Shown here piece after piece: positions 16,213 to 54,607 of a stretch of DNA of 64,000 nucleotides (position 1 is the stretch's first letter; each line of letters starts with the position of its first letter). Both the position numbers and the translations under genes were made by a program. This DNA is from Cristatella mucedo (lineage: Eukaryota; Bryozoa; Phylactolaemata; Cristatellidae): positions 2,277,501 through 2,341,500 of the forward strand of contig WPIO01000019.1 of NCBI GenBank assembly GCA_009760855.2, written 5' to 3'. The notes under the pieces were generated by a model, which was given only the letters and a program-made list of their open reading frames with translations, was not told the origin of the DNA and did not search any database.

Positions 16213-16369
16213 ATAGGATGACTATCACCGGTCAACCGGTACTCGTGTGACCATTTCCGACTATTTAAGACTCCGGTGTCGTACCGTAAATCGACCGTCT
16301 TCAGCACGGTCACTCGAGCATCGTCTGTAGCAGCGCTTGTATTCTTGGGCAACACTGGCACTGCGTGGC

Positions 16370-17390
16370 AATGGTTCAGGCCCTGCTCAGTGGGAGACTC
16401 CAGAGTATTGATGTGAATGGACAAAGATCATCCGAGGAACCTCTTAAATATGGGGTAACTTAGGGCTCTGTGCTTGGTCTTTTTCTTTTCACGTTTTATA
16501 CTCTCCCTCTAGTCCACATGATAGCCAGGCACAATCTAGGCTTTCGCTTCTATGCAGATGACACTCAGTTGTACCTTTGCTTTGATCCCTTCCAGCCCTC
16601 CAGCACGTCAAATTCTCTCAACTCGGTTGCTGCATGTATTGATGACATCAGTATATGAACGGCAGCAAGGTTTCTGAAATTGAATGATGATACAATCAAC
16701 TTACTAGTTACGGGCAAACCAAGTGGGATTCAGAAACTGGAAAAGTTAACGGTCAAAATTGGCTCTGCAAGCATATCTCCTGCTGAGTCTGAACGAAATT
16801 TAAGTGTCATGTTCTAAACTGACCTTTACTTAAACGAGCACATCAGCACTACAGTCAAGTCTCCCTACTTTCAGCTACATAAAATTGCTAAAACTCGGGC
16901 TTGTTCAGACAGGATACCACATCTAAATTGGTCCATGCATTTATGACACCCGTCTGTAACTCACTGCTTGCTGATCTACTTGCCGGTGCAATCAGGTTCT
17001 TATAGCTGGTGCAAAACTCAGCTAGGATTGTCTGTCGTGAGCTCCACAGTTGCCACATCACATCACTTCTCGCCCACCTGCACTAACTCCCAGTCAAGCA
17101 GCGCATTGACTTCAAGGTTTTGTCACTACGTTTTAGGTCCCTTCATTCTTTGGCTCCAGCCACCTATCAGATCTACTCCTCCACCAGGCTAAGTATCGTA
17201 CCGCCCGCTTTTCGGATCGATCTATTCGTTTACCTTTACCTCGTACGAACCTCTTACTACGTACGTGTCTCCTCTGCCTCTCCTCGACATCTTATTCTGT
17301 CTCGTCCACGACGTTTTACTCTGTCTTGGTTTGGAAAAACTCATCTGATTCTTTCTCCGTTCGAGAAGCTGTGATTGCTAGACGAGTGAG
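16370..17390 (+). mobile_element. CR1/L2-like LINE, catalytic reverse transcriptase and C-terminus
   Basis: The frame at 16470 reads through GVTQ-like context to LGFRFYADDTQLY, with the catalytic YADD at 16551-16562. It is followed by the region before the thumb (AACIDDISI, then an in-frame stop) and by a frameshifted C-terminal part (about 17100-17260, VPPAFRIDLFVYLYL). The copy is dead and lacks the usual 3' tail. Confidence 0.8.
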
Positions 17391-18149
17391 GCCAGCGTGC
17401 TGCCAGTTGGGCTACGGAACTGGTAACCTCTAAATCGACAACAGGCAGGCTAGAGCTAGAGCTAGCACAGTCCGGAGGCTATGGCCAAGGACTTAGCGAG
17501 GATTCCTGTTCGCGGGGGGGGGGTACTAAACGTTGACCTTGAGGAGCTTGACACTAGTTAAAGAACTGCACTTCAAAATCCGCTCAGAAGTCTTTTCTAG
17601 TCCGACTAAAAGATTTTAATTTTAATCTCATACTGCTATTTCATCTGTTCATTTAAAAACTAAGCACCTACTTCACAACTCTAAAATTATTAACGCCCCT
17701 TGAAAAATGACAGCACGTTCTGGATGGCACGCTGAACGCGCACGCCGAAGGCGATTGGCTCCTTTGGTCATTCTAGCACCATCTAGAAAATGCGTCGCTT
17801 CCTCTAGAGACGATTCCGGAATCCTCGCGCTGAGGGCTCCGGGCCTGAAAAGCCACCCGAGTCGCTCTCATGTCCAGGGTTGCAGCTTCCGGGTTTTCTT
17901 CGGCGAGAGGTTTGGAGACGCAATAGACAGGTAAGCTGCTCATTTTTTGCTCTGCGGTGGTCCCCTGCTAGATCGACCGCGAAGGACGCGACTGAATGCT
18001 AAAATCTTTAGGGGAACTTGCCAAGGCTAGGCTAGTGGCCGTAGGTGGTTGCTGCTAAGCGGCCTACGGAGCTGATTTGGAAGCGTCGACTGACTAAGTT
18101 TTAAGATTGATTTTTAAAGATTGCCTAAGCTGGAAGATTCTAGAAGCCT
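17391..18149. other. Mixed sequence left of the CpG island
   Basis: Holds a G run (17513-17522) and a short ORF (17707-17934) that ends at a strong donor-like 'cag|gtaagc' (17930/17931). This could be an untranslated or first exon of the gene to the right, but the predicted peptide is arginine-rich and unlike a delta-catenin N-terminus, so I leave it unassigned. Confidence 0.3.
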
Positions 18150-20000
18150 TCAACTACGGCCTACCCCACCAAGAGAGCGACTTGGAGCTAAAGCGGTGAA
18201 GGGAAGCCGCCGCCGCCGCCGCACGGAATGCCTTTGCCGCATCCCGCCGACGGTCCCGACTATACCCGCGGGAGACTGCGCACGAAGCGGCGAGCCGAGG
18301 GCGGGCCGCGTCAGCTCCTACTTTCTGAGCGCATTTCAGCTTTCTTCGGGAAATAAATGGTTGCCTCCTCTGCTCGAAGCAGAATCTGATTCTACGCACA
18401 GGGGAAGGACTATCGGCGCCCCACAACATTGTTTATCGCCATTTTGGGATAGCGCGAATCTCTGCAGCAAAGAGAGCCACCCGGAAGTACGTAGCCACAG
18501 CTGAAATACTAGTAGCCTCCCTCAGAGAGACGTCTTGAGGCCGGCTAATACGGCGTCGTTTGTTCATACAACAATTTCAGATCTGCTGTAGGCACATGGC
18601 TCATAGCAAGCTGTTCAACATAGTCGCCAGTACATGTTTATATTTATGGTAAATAGACACGTTTTTAGTTATCTTTTCCATTTAGAGCTTATCTCCAATA
18701 CTTAAATACTAAACCCAAAGCCCTGCGATCTAAACTCTAAACCCAAAAACTGAAAACCAAAAATTGCAAAATAAAACCAGTAAACCAGAAGCCGTAAGCC
18801 TAAAAACATACCAACATTAATACTAAGCCCAAAATCCTAAACCCTAAGCTAAAACCCTGCCGCTCGGGCGGCTTCCGCAGAGAGGCTTCCTGAGGGGCTT
18901 CGCGAGTCGCTGCGGCGAAAGCGCTAGCTGCACCAGCGCGCGTCCGACGGCGCCGCAAGGCAACAGTCTCAGTCGCCTCGAACGCCAAGGCGAGCGAGGC
19001 GAGTCTCTTAGCGGGAGCCAGGCATGAGTTCCGCGACCAGCGCCGGGCAAAAGGGTCGAGTGCGGTAATGATTGGACGGACCCGGAGCCTACGGCTACCC
19101 GCTAGCCGGCTCGCCATTAATTGATTGGCAGCCGGGACGCGAGCGCGCGCCGAGGGGCCCGGACGGAGTGTGCGTCGTAAGGTGGTCGCTGTATCGCGAC
19201 GCTCGCTAGGGTAAGTTGTCGTTGGGCGCAATGTCGCTGCCGATTATTGGCGGCGCGAAGGTAACTGTTCTTCGAATGGGCGCGGTCGGTCGCGTCCCGG
19301 TCGACGTCGGTCGCTACGACGACGGGATCTCGTAGAGCGGCTCCGGCCGCGCAGCAGCAGCCGCCGCTGTCGTTGGCGTCTTCGCGTCGCCGCGGCGGCG
19401 GCGGCGCCGGGCGTTCGCTGCGGTCGCGTTGCCGGACCGCAGAGTTACCTCGACCCACCAGCACCTGCTGCTGCTGCTTCCCCGCCGCTCACATCGCCCT
19501 CTACTGGCATGCGGCGAGTGCTGTCTCTAAACGTCCTGCGGGGAATTCCTCGGAAGGTCGCTCGCTCGCTCTCATCGCCTGCCGCTCGCCTGCACAGGTC
19601 TCATCCTCCTCCTCCTCCTCCTCGCCCATCGGGTTCGCTATCCGTGCGGCTGCTAGCGTGCGCTGCACTTCGCTCGGAGCGAATTTCGTCCGTTGCTACG
19701 TTTCGTCGCCGAACGGGCTGAGAGGCGGCCGCCGCTTGAGTCCCGAAGCGTTGCCCACTCGTCGGTTCTGCGCTGTCTCTGGCTCGAGGGCGGCGCTGCT
19801 GCGGCGCACGGCCGTACTGAGTTGTCCCCGGCTGTCTCGACGGCGCGAGATCGCGGGAAGAGCGGTTTCGAGCGCTGCGTCGGCGTAGCTGCGAGCGATC
19901 CGAGGCAGGCTAGCTGCTCCTTCCGTCGTCGTCTTTTACTGGCTTCACTTGTTGGCTCGGAGCTGATTCTTCGGACCCTCCCCCCCCCAGTGAAAGCCCC
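18150..20000. promoter_or_regulatory. CpG island, candidate promoter region
   Basis: CpG dinucleotides are very dense at 18170-18320 and 18850-19950, unlike the AT-leaning flanks. Between them (18690-18860) lies an AT-rich stretch of telomere-like degenerate repeats. All frames are open in parts, as expected for GC-rich DNA, and no domain is visible. It is the only long island upstream of the delta-catenin exons, so it is the best candidate for the promoter and 5' untranslated exon. It could also serve a minus-strand gene. Inference only. Confidence 0.4.
18690..18862. repeat. Degenerate telomere-like (CCCTAAA-related) repeat
   Basis: A run of imperfect units such as 'ctaaactctaaacccaaaaa' and 'cctaaaccctaagctaaaac'. 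Units vary between 6 and 10 bases, so it is an eroded interstitial array or a simple A/C-rich tract, not a working telomere. Confidence 0.45.
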
Positions 20001-21360
20001 ACAAAAAACTCGGCAGCTGGATGCAGGTGCAGGCAGTGCCCCCTCTCGACTGCTGCCTACCGGTCGCTGCCGGGTCGCGGCCCTGCAATATAGGCTTTGC
20101 GTTTTGGATTCGATGCATGTGCATAGTTATTTCGTGAGGGCACTCTGGGCGGCGTGTTTCTCACTTTGGGTTCAGGGTTGACCACGAGTTGTTCGAAATC
20201 GGCATGTCAAGTCGAATCTGGTTAAGAATACTTCCAATACTACTACTAATAATAACGTTGATAATAATAATAATAATAGTAAGACATTTTTATTTACAAC
20301 CCGCTGAGGGATACATATCTTTGTAGGAACTTTGCATTCGCTAAACAGAAGGCATATTTCTCTAGCAAATTTGCACCTACCATCTCGACGTCTCAGCCGA
20401 TCTAGCTATGCTTCGTAGGACTTGCACTTACCCATGCGTTTTGAATATGGCATGTCTATCATATTTATTGCGGCTCGTGGGAGACGTTTTGCTGGCAAGC
20501 AGCTTTTCGATACGGTCTGGGACGTCTGCTCATTACCTGAGCCTGAAAATCATGTGCCGTGATTGGTTGCAATTTACTGTAGGCTCTTGCCTCGGTTGTG
20601 TCAAAGGCAGAATTCGTGCTGATGTCAGCATTGAACAAACATAGCAGAGTGACTCGTCAAGAACGATCAGTACCCACTGCTGCTGCTGCCTGTTGGAGTT
20701 GGAGCCAAGTCGATAGGTTGTACTGCATTTCGAAGGTGCTACAAGCAACGATGTGCTGGAGCATGTGTTGGAGCACATGGCTTCATCTGCCCCTTCCCAT
20801 CCCGTACTTTCCTCGCTTCCACTCAAACGCTAGCCCGGATTGCATCAGGGCACTGTTCTCGTAGCTACCTGTAACCAGCCTCAGCTTTTGAATCCCGAAG
20901 ACCGGAGCCGGCTTTTGCAGTGCCCTCTGCTGGGCTTTATTCTCGCTCAGCTGTCAGCACTGCATGCCAAGCCTTCGGCAGCAGCTACCCTCGGCCGTCC
21001 CTCACGCACTCGACCATATGCGTCGAGTCGTCCTTTTCTCCTCGGCCAGTGCATCGTAGGCCCGATCTCGATTCGAAATTGCCTTGATGAAGGGGCTCGC
21101 ATCGGAATCACTGGTATCAGCCGCAATCATTCTTGCGTTGCTGAAAGGCAGTCGCTGCCTTGCCGTGCTTTGCCTGGCCGTGGAATGCTGACGAAACATT
21201 CTGAGGTCATTGTCCCCAGCTCTTTGCCGGCCGAGTTCGTGGGCCTGGCTGCCACTGCTGTTGCGATTTGGTCTTTTGGGGGGCTGTCACTGTGCAAACT
21301 CCTCAGCCCACGCCCTGCTCTTCCCAGCCGAACCGAAATGTTTGAGCTGGCAACTCAGGC
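20001..21360. other. No exon recognised
   Basis: Between the CpG island and the CT tract. Contains an AT-rich trinucleotide patch (20225-20280). Open frames occur but none shows a domain or fits the reading phase needed by the first recognised delta-catenin exon. Confidence 0.35.
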
Positions 21361-21373
21361 TCTCCTCTCTCTC

Positions 21374-21413
<40 letters not shown>

Positions 21414-21516
21414 TCTCTCACTCTCTCTCTCTCACTCTCTCTCTCTCTCTCTCTCACTCTCTTACTGGCTCTCTCTCTCTCCCTCTCTCGCTCTCGCGCG
21501 CTCTCTCTCTCTCTTG
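21361..21516. repeat. (CT)n microsatellite with CA and GC interruptions
   Basis: Interrupted pyrimidine tract of about 155 bp on the plus strand. The Ser-Leu coding frames across it are artefacts. Confidence 0.93.
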
Positions 21517-22009
21517 CTGCAAGCTTGCCTGGGGGCTGCTGCACGAGAGCTTAGAGCACAAGAAAGCTGCGTCCGGCACGGACCGGGCAGGGTAAAATCC
21601 TGTAAGTGCCCCTAGTCAGTTCCTCTTGTCGCTCAATCGGTCGTTCTTACCGCCTGCTTAGAGCAGTCTGTGCAAAACGAAGTTTGTATAACTACCAAAG
21701 AGTCTCACCCGTGCCTACATCGATGACTTGGCACTGTGCCAAGTGCCAGTGTTTGCAGAGTTTGACATTTCAAAGTTAATCCAAGATTAGCAAAGGAAGA
21801 GCCGTGGCCGGCTGATCGGCCGAGCGCTGGCAGAGTAATCGGTATTCTTCATTCACTTGAAGCTGGTTTTAGTCACTTAGCCTATCAGTGCTAGACCGAT
21901 CCACAATGTGCAAATGCAGAAGTTGAGGAAATTGCCAAATCAAACCTGTGCAGAAGCTGCCTGCATCGTGAACCACTAATAATAATGATAATAATAATAA
22001 TAATCATAC

Positions 22010-22410
22010 CATATTGTGTAGGTGCCTAAGAGAACTAAATCTCTTTCTAGGCACTTTACATATGCTAGAAAGCTATGCCTATTGATTAGTGGTGATAACA
22101 TTCACAGTGTAAGCATGCATAAACACACATAGAGCAACTCATGTGGCCCAAGAAATGCTGGGAAGATCAGCTGCGTTTTCAGCGTTGTTTTAAATGTCGT
22201 CAAGTCAGGGGGACTGTCGTGACGTCAGTCGGTAGTGAGTTCCAGGCTTGGGGAGCATAGGAACTGGAGGCACAGCATCCAAAGGATCCGAGGTTAGTTA
22301 GAGGCACAGCTGAACGACTTGACGAGTCAGAACAGTGGCTGGTGCGGTGGAAGCCCGAGTTCGAAATACTCGATTAAGGTATTCTGCAGAAAGAGAATGA
22401 AGGAGCCTAA
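22010..22410 (-). mobile_element. CR1/L2-like LINE 3' end
   Basis: Starts with the complement of the conserved LINE tail (22015-22070, preceded by TAA repeats) and continues with the 3' untranslated part and the last codons of the ORF. The latter match 35640-35900 and 50255-50500 in the same orientation. Confidence 0.65.
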
Positions 22411-22500
22411 AAGTGAGAACCATTATTGTCATAAGCAAGCGAACTCATCAACTGGCTTGTCTCTATTCTCCTGCGGTAGCTTCACTCTATAGGGGAGAGG

Positions 22501-22502
22501 CT

Positions 22503-22542
<40 letters not shown>
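22501..22542. repeat. (AGC)n trinucleotide repeat, about 14 units
   Basis: Uninterrupted CAG/AGC run in non-coding or unassigned sequence upstream of the first recognised delta-catenin exon. It is open in the serine and alanine frames, but the surrounding ORF (22413-22901) has no recognisable domain. Confidence 0.95.
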
Positions 22543-22543
<1 letters not shown>

Positions 22544-24230
22544 CCAGTGCTTCCGGCGTAGCTGGGGCGGCTCTGGACCTGGATACTTGGTGCCTTTGAA
22601 CGAGCACTGCAGCTGTGGCAGTGCCTCCTCAGCAGGAACGCCCAGTCGGCTCATAGGCTTGCTTCACGGGCCCATCGCTGTGGAGAACTCAAGCGAGTGC
22701 ACTGCGAGTGTTCTGGCGATCGGTTGTCTAGTAGGTAGAGGCATAGGCAACCGGGGCAGGACAGTACTGGACAGGGGTGTGGAGTGGCTGCCGAAAATGA
22801 GAAGCTGGCCGGAGATAGAGCCAGCCGGAGAGCCCACCTCCCTCCAGCCGACATGCCGACATGTCGACTCCCAGTCCTCTCCAGCACCAGATTGCCGTTA
22901 GTCTTTCCCTAGAAGGCTGCTGCTCCCTTCTCTCCCCCTCCTCCTCCAGCTGTCCCCGTGCCAGTTCTGAAATAACCCACTTCCGGCCAGCAGAGGGCTC
23001 GGTCAGGCCCTTCTCGCCCAGCCAAGTTTGTACCAGTGGGCTGACCAATCCCCCAGGGGCCGTCACCGTGACGGCCGCGCGGCAAGTCACCAGCCGACCG
23101 AATGGTGGGTAGTCACCAGCGAATCATCTGCCTGCCCTCAGGGTTCCCGCATGCTCCAGTCCAAGGCGCTGGCTGCTCCGTGGCTTCTCGAGTGGACGCA
23201 TGCATGTCCCCGACGAATGCCTAAAGGCAGCAGAAACTAAACTCAGCAGGCGCCACCCCCTCCGCCCAAATCAGGCGCCCAGTCGGCAGAGTTCATTTTG
23301 AGCCAGTGAGAAATGAAAATCGAACAGGCAGGCAGGTGCTTGAATCGTTGAAATACTCGTTCGTGGATAGCTATATAAAAGTTGCTCAATTCTTTGCAAA
23401 AGGCCAAAAATTGAATGCGAACAATAGATAGACAGCCAAATTCCTATCGTACTAGCAGTTTTAGCTCATTTTCCTGAGGGTTCGAACCTTTCTGACCGGC
23501 CGAGACCGGTCCATGTCATGCAATCGCTTGGTCTCAGCAAGCAGATCCGGCTCCTGCATCGGCAGCCCGTGGTCTCGTCCGCGACGCGCTCCCTTCACCA
23601 CTTCCCTCCCGTCTATCCAGAGCGCCTCTCGGCCAGGAAATCCAGGCTCCGGAAATTCAAGCAGCCTGGCCTATTGCTTCTTCATGCCCGACGGCACCCA
23701 GCGCATCTACAACGCCCGGCTGTGCTCTAGTCATTTGAACTCGAATATTATTGGTTGTAATTAGCGTGGGATTATGATTAACTATGCCTACTTCAGGGCG
23801 TGGAATTTTATACTTGCCTGCGCACTTCATGTATAGTATGCACAGGTTGCACATATTTCGGATCTGCTGAATTTGCATATGAACCGTCGAACTTCTTGCT
23901 TTGTGTTACCTCACATTTTCAAATTTATTCTGCTAAAACAGCTGAGTTGTCAATAGCCATAGAGCATCGCCCACAGAGCAAGCCGTAGTCATTATGTGCC
24001 ATTCACCGACGTGCTTGCCTTATCTGGGCCACTAAGCTTGTAGCTGTGGTTCCTAGTATCTAATTGCCCGAATTGTCTAGCTTGCATTTGAACTAACCTC
24101 CGGTCCATACAATGTTGAGGTCCCATGTCCGTGAGGCTGCAGCTTGGACAAGCACATTGCAAGGTATATGATCAGCAGTTTATCCGCCACTAAATAACAA
24201 ATTAATGCTAATAATAATAACAATAAAAAT
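22543..24230. other. GC-rich unassigned stretch
   Basis: Two GC-rich, multi-frame open segments (22830-23110 and 23490-23735) could hide upstream exons of the delta-catenin gene. The first has an ATG at 22861 and a possible donor at 23105. Neither shows the coiled-coil expected for the family's N-terminus, so they are not called. Confidence 0.25.
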
Positions 24231-24234
24231 AACA

Positions 24235-24730
24235 TACTTGATAAAGCACCCTCAGAGAACGTGATCTCTCCCCAGGTGCTTTACATTCGCTGATAATTTT
24301 AAGTCTTTGCAACTTCTGCTAGTCCATGTGATTGCTGCTCGTGACTTTCAGCTGTTATTATGTGGGATGATGCTGCAATGCCTACGCCTAGTCTTTTCTT
24401 TCCCATGTAATACGAATATAATAATAATAATAATACTAATAATAATAGGTCGTGCATTTAGTACCCTAAGAAAATCAAATCTTTGTCTAGGTGCTTTACA
24501 ACTCACTGCAAGCGAAGGAATAGCCAAATGTCAATGAAATGCACGGTATGATTCCTAGGAAAGCCAATGCAGCAGCAGCAGCAGAGAATCGTGCTCAGGC
24601 ACTCGCACACAAGAAGACACTGGGGGTTAGTGGGGCCTCTCCCAAGCAGCATGCAAGGAGTCGTGCACTAGTAAGCAGGCAATGCACTGAGGAACAAAGG
24701 ACAAGTTCATCGGGGCAAGGGAGTTCTTAC
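24235..24730 (-). mobile_element. Two LINE 3' ends in tandem
   Basis: Complements of the conserved LINE tail occur at 24240-24290 and again at 24450-24500, each preceded by TAA-type repeats. The second is followed to about 24720 by sequence shared with 47660-47900 and 32815-33000 (the 'acacaagaagacactggggg' region). These are non-coding 3' ends of minus-strand LINEs. Confidence 0.6.
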
Positions 24731-24774
24731 GCTGACCCACAAGGCCCGCCACTGCTTGGCTCCTTCGTACCTAG

Positions 24775-25195
24775 CTGAACTGCTGCATCAGTTTCAGCCT
24801 GTTTGCGCCCTCAGGTCCTGTGTGGACAATAAATTAGCTGTCCCATTCCTCCGCACTTAAAGACAGTTGGCGACAGAAGCTTTAGCTCTGCAGGTCCTAG
24901 ACTGTGGAACTCGCTTCCACAATTCTTACGCAACGACATCTACTCTCCAACTGCCGACTATGGCACATCTTTTTCAGCGGTCCTGAACTGCTACTTCTAT
25001 GCTACTCACTACCTCAACTGCTCTCCTAATTCTGCTGTGCTTCCCACTTTCTCTTTGTTGCGTGAGACGAAGTCTGTTGGGTACCGAATGCGTACCGAAA
25101 GCCGCTTAGGCTGTGAGTGCGCTATACAAAACTCTCCTGCGTAACACCCACATGGTCTTTATGACTTTGTGGAGTTACTGACGGAGATAAATTAC
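24775..25195 (+). mobile_element. LINE 3' end, second subfamily
   Basis: Plus-strand C-terminal coding end of the family also seen on the minus strand at 11805-12150, followed by its 3' tail (25060-25150), which matches 50790-50930. Confidence 0.6.
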
Positions 25196-25599
25196 ATTAC
25201 AAAGCTGACCTGAACAGATGGTCTTCAGCTCAGGTGTGCAGCATGCAGGTCAGTGCTAGTAGTGACCGAAGCTGGAAGTGTGCATTTGCTGCAAAGCCCA
25301 GTCTCCTTACCTTTGGTGGCAGAAGGTTTCGTGTGAGTATTCAGTGAGCTCTCAGGTAGCTGCTGTGTTCCTAAAAGCCTGTGGCCGAGCCGATGCCAAT
25401 CGTGGCTGGATATGGCGCCATTCCGGTCCAGCACTGCGATATCCTATGGCTGGACAAGTGAGAAATACAAATGTCTTGCCCTTGGCAGTTGAGTTCACTA
25501 CCAACGACGACACTATTCAGGCCAGTCATTCAGTTTGGAAGGCAGCCTGCTGCAATGTAACAAAAAATGTGTCATGGTAGCCAGAAAAAATATAAACTG

Positions 25600-25740
25600 T
25601 TCAATAGCCTCATTTGTATAGCATTAGAAGAGCATTAACGGCTTGCAATTGGCAGTACAGGATCGCCCACTGCAGGATTCGAGCCGATGACATCGCTCGG
25701 GAAAAACGAGAACCTTACCTCCTGGGCTATCACGGCCCAA
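25600..25740 (-). mobile_element. tRNA-derived SINE, family A
   Basis: Minus-strand copy with the body (ends 'aatagcctcatttgtatagc'), a B-box relative near 25675 and the 'gggctatcacggc' head complement at 25723-25736. Confidence 0.6.
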
Positions 25741-26113
25741 GGAACTGAATGGACAGTGACAGCTTAGTGGCTTTCTGTAAGAGGTAGCAGTGTAACCGGC
25801 TGTGATAACACAGTCTCTTTGAAGAGAGCAGTGTGAGGGATTTCTTTCAATTGCACCAATATTGGCACCCGTGTACGTCTCTCCACAGGTTTGGATCACA
25901 ATTTCAGACAGACACTGTCTTTCAGGCAGGCAGCTCGTGTCACCCTGGCATTATCTTAGGGAAAATTCTCATGCCTATGAAACTAGTTATTAGAGACAGG
26001 TGGATTAATATGCTTCAGTTATGTGGCATCAAGAGATTTCTTTAGATTTGTCTTAATATAAATTCTGATGCTTGATGCAGGAGTGCTTGTTGCAAGTACC
26101 ACGACGAAAGCCC

Positions 26114-26328
26114 ATCTTGCTATCTCTGATTTGTTCTCTGAGCTATTTATGATTACCGTATTCATGTATGCCACCTATGCAGCCGACGCAATAGGTTTCT
26201 AGGTGTTCCGACCAAGTAACCCTATCTTGCTATCTCTGATTTGTTCTCTGAGCTATTTGTGATTACCGTATTCATGTATGCCACCTACGCAGCCGACGCA
26301 ATAGGTTTCTAGGTGTTCCGACCAAGTA
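26114..26328. repeat. Tandem duplication, two units of about 110 bp
   Basis: The sequence from 26114 recurs from 26224 with only a few differences (for example 'tatttatgatt' against 'tatttgtgatt'). This indicates a recent local duplication. Confidence 0.9.
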
Positions 26329-26864
26329 CCTTGCAGACCTGGCTTTTGGACCGCCTTAGTAATGCTGCAGATGTGGGCATGCGTCCGAAAGAGATTTACA
26401 TGTCCGGTGAGAAGGCACCCAGATTTGCTAGTTGGACGGCAACGTAAAGGATATACGTCGGTTGCTTTAAAATGACCATTGGGCCGTAAGGTGCTCTGTA
26501 GCGGGCACAAGGTCCAAGACGCTTTTGATGCATAGTCAGTGACGAACGGTCTACAGATCTCCTGCAACAAGGCAGACGTAAGGAGCATGGCCAAAGGATA
26601 AGATCGCCCTATGGAATAACAGAGAACAATCAGGGTAGAGTATGCACCGGAGTCAGCTGCAGCGGAGGAACAGGCTCAGAATCGCCGTGCCAGAAGCAAT
26701 TCCTGCTGCCAGGGTGTAGGGAGCGAAAGCATCTGTGGTAAGCTGTATTCTAGCGAAGAAAGAGGGCAGCTAGTCTGTTGTCGTGGTTGAACCTGGTGAA
26801 AACGAAGAGGCTGACACTGCTTAAACATGCAACAGAGTACCAAAGCTCACGGCTGGCCCTTAAG

Positions 26865-26866
<2 letters not shown>

Positions 26867-26962
<96 letters not shown>
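26867..26962. repeat. (GA)n microsatellite, about 95 bp
   Basis: Perfect dinucleotide run. Overlapping long ORFs are artefacts. Confidence 0.97.
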
Positions 26963-26963
<1 letters not shown>

Positions 26964-27711
26964 TGATGACCTTCGTAGGCCATTAAATCTAGATCCACTG
27001 CTATTTATTTAAACCTGCGGCTGTGCTGATGGTGGTATCGATAGAATGCAGGTAAAATATGGCTTCCTCCTGCAACCAGTGTTAAATTCGTGAAACAGCA
27101 CAGCCGGTGTTGGTGATGCACGCTACAAACTCCCACTTGCACTCTAGCAGCTGTCGTGGAAGTGCTTCGAGAAAGCATAAGTAAGCTCTGCTAGCTATTC
27201 TTGAGTGGCCATCCTGTTTTCAATATTCCTACATTTTTTGGGACTTGTATTAAATCTAATGCTTGGCTGCTCTATTGAGACTTTTATTAAATCTCATGCT
27301 TGGCTGCTCTATAAATGCAACACAGCCCCATGCAAAGATCTCTTTATGCTCAGACGCTGTCTTCAAGCAAGCATGCCTGGTGCACTCTGTGAGCCACACT
27401 CGGCCGTGGAAGTTAGGGCAAGGATAACTAGTTTTGCTTAGTTGAAGTGGGGAGCTTCGGAATGATGCAGTCCTCGATGGATGCTCGTAAGTGGTATGGT
27501 CCTAAGCTTGGTGCTGTGTAGCACACCCATCTTAGAAGGAAATATGTTTGGTTCGCGGTCCGAGCGTTTTTTTTGCTTCAAAACTCTTCTGGATTCGAGC
27601 TGGAAAACTATGCCGTTCGGCCTAAATTGTTGGAAGAAATCTGGCTGCCTTTACCTGACTAGTGTTGGCATTCGTGTTTGCTACTCGATTGAGGCAAGTA
27701 GGTTTTACTGC

Positions 27712-27880
27712 AGTCGTGATGGCGCCTAAGGTAAGGCGGTTGCTTTTCACGGCTTCTGTCGTGGGTCGAGGTCGTGGGTTCGAATCCTGCGGTGGGTGAT
27801 TCTTAATTGCTGTCGCAGGCAGTACTGATCGGTGTAAAGGCTCTTCTGCTGCTATACAGAAGAAGCTTTCAAATCAGCTG
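27712..27880 (+). mobile_element. tRNA-derived SINE, family A
   Basis: Plus-strand copy with a perfect B box 'ggttcgaatcc' (27778-27788) and the head 'gatggcgcctaaggtaaggc', followed by the tRNA-unrelated body. It lies just 230 bp upstream of the first recognised delta-catenin exon. Confidence 0.75.
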
Positions 27881-28111
27881 GCATTTCTATTTCTTTCTGC
27901 GTAAGGCCTTCTCCCACACGACTCCACCTTTTTCCTGTGGAAAGTCACTACTGCTCGCCTTGACGTCGACTTAGACTACGACCGTATGCACTTCATGGCT
28001 CCTTTTTTTTTACTTGTGGCAAGTGCAGCCTTCCCGAATAGCTATTCGTCTTCACCCAGTCGAGGCCATTTATTGTTTAGGTTCGGTTTGATACCAATGC
28101 CGTGACGGCAG

Positions 28112-54607
<26,496 letters not shown>

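Noticed and set aside
19373-19888. 171-codon ORF in the CpG island
   Set aside because: GC-rich DNA is open in many frames on both strands here, and no domain or splice-consistent structure is seen.
27712-27800. Possible tRNA gene (perfect B box); likewise 34323-34400
   Set aside because: It belongs to a repeated SINE with a common body. The head cannot be folded into a full cloverleaf with paired acceptor arms by eye.
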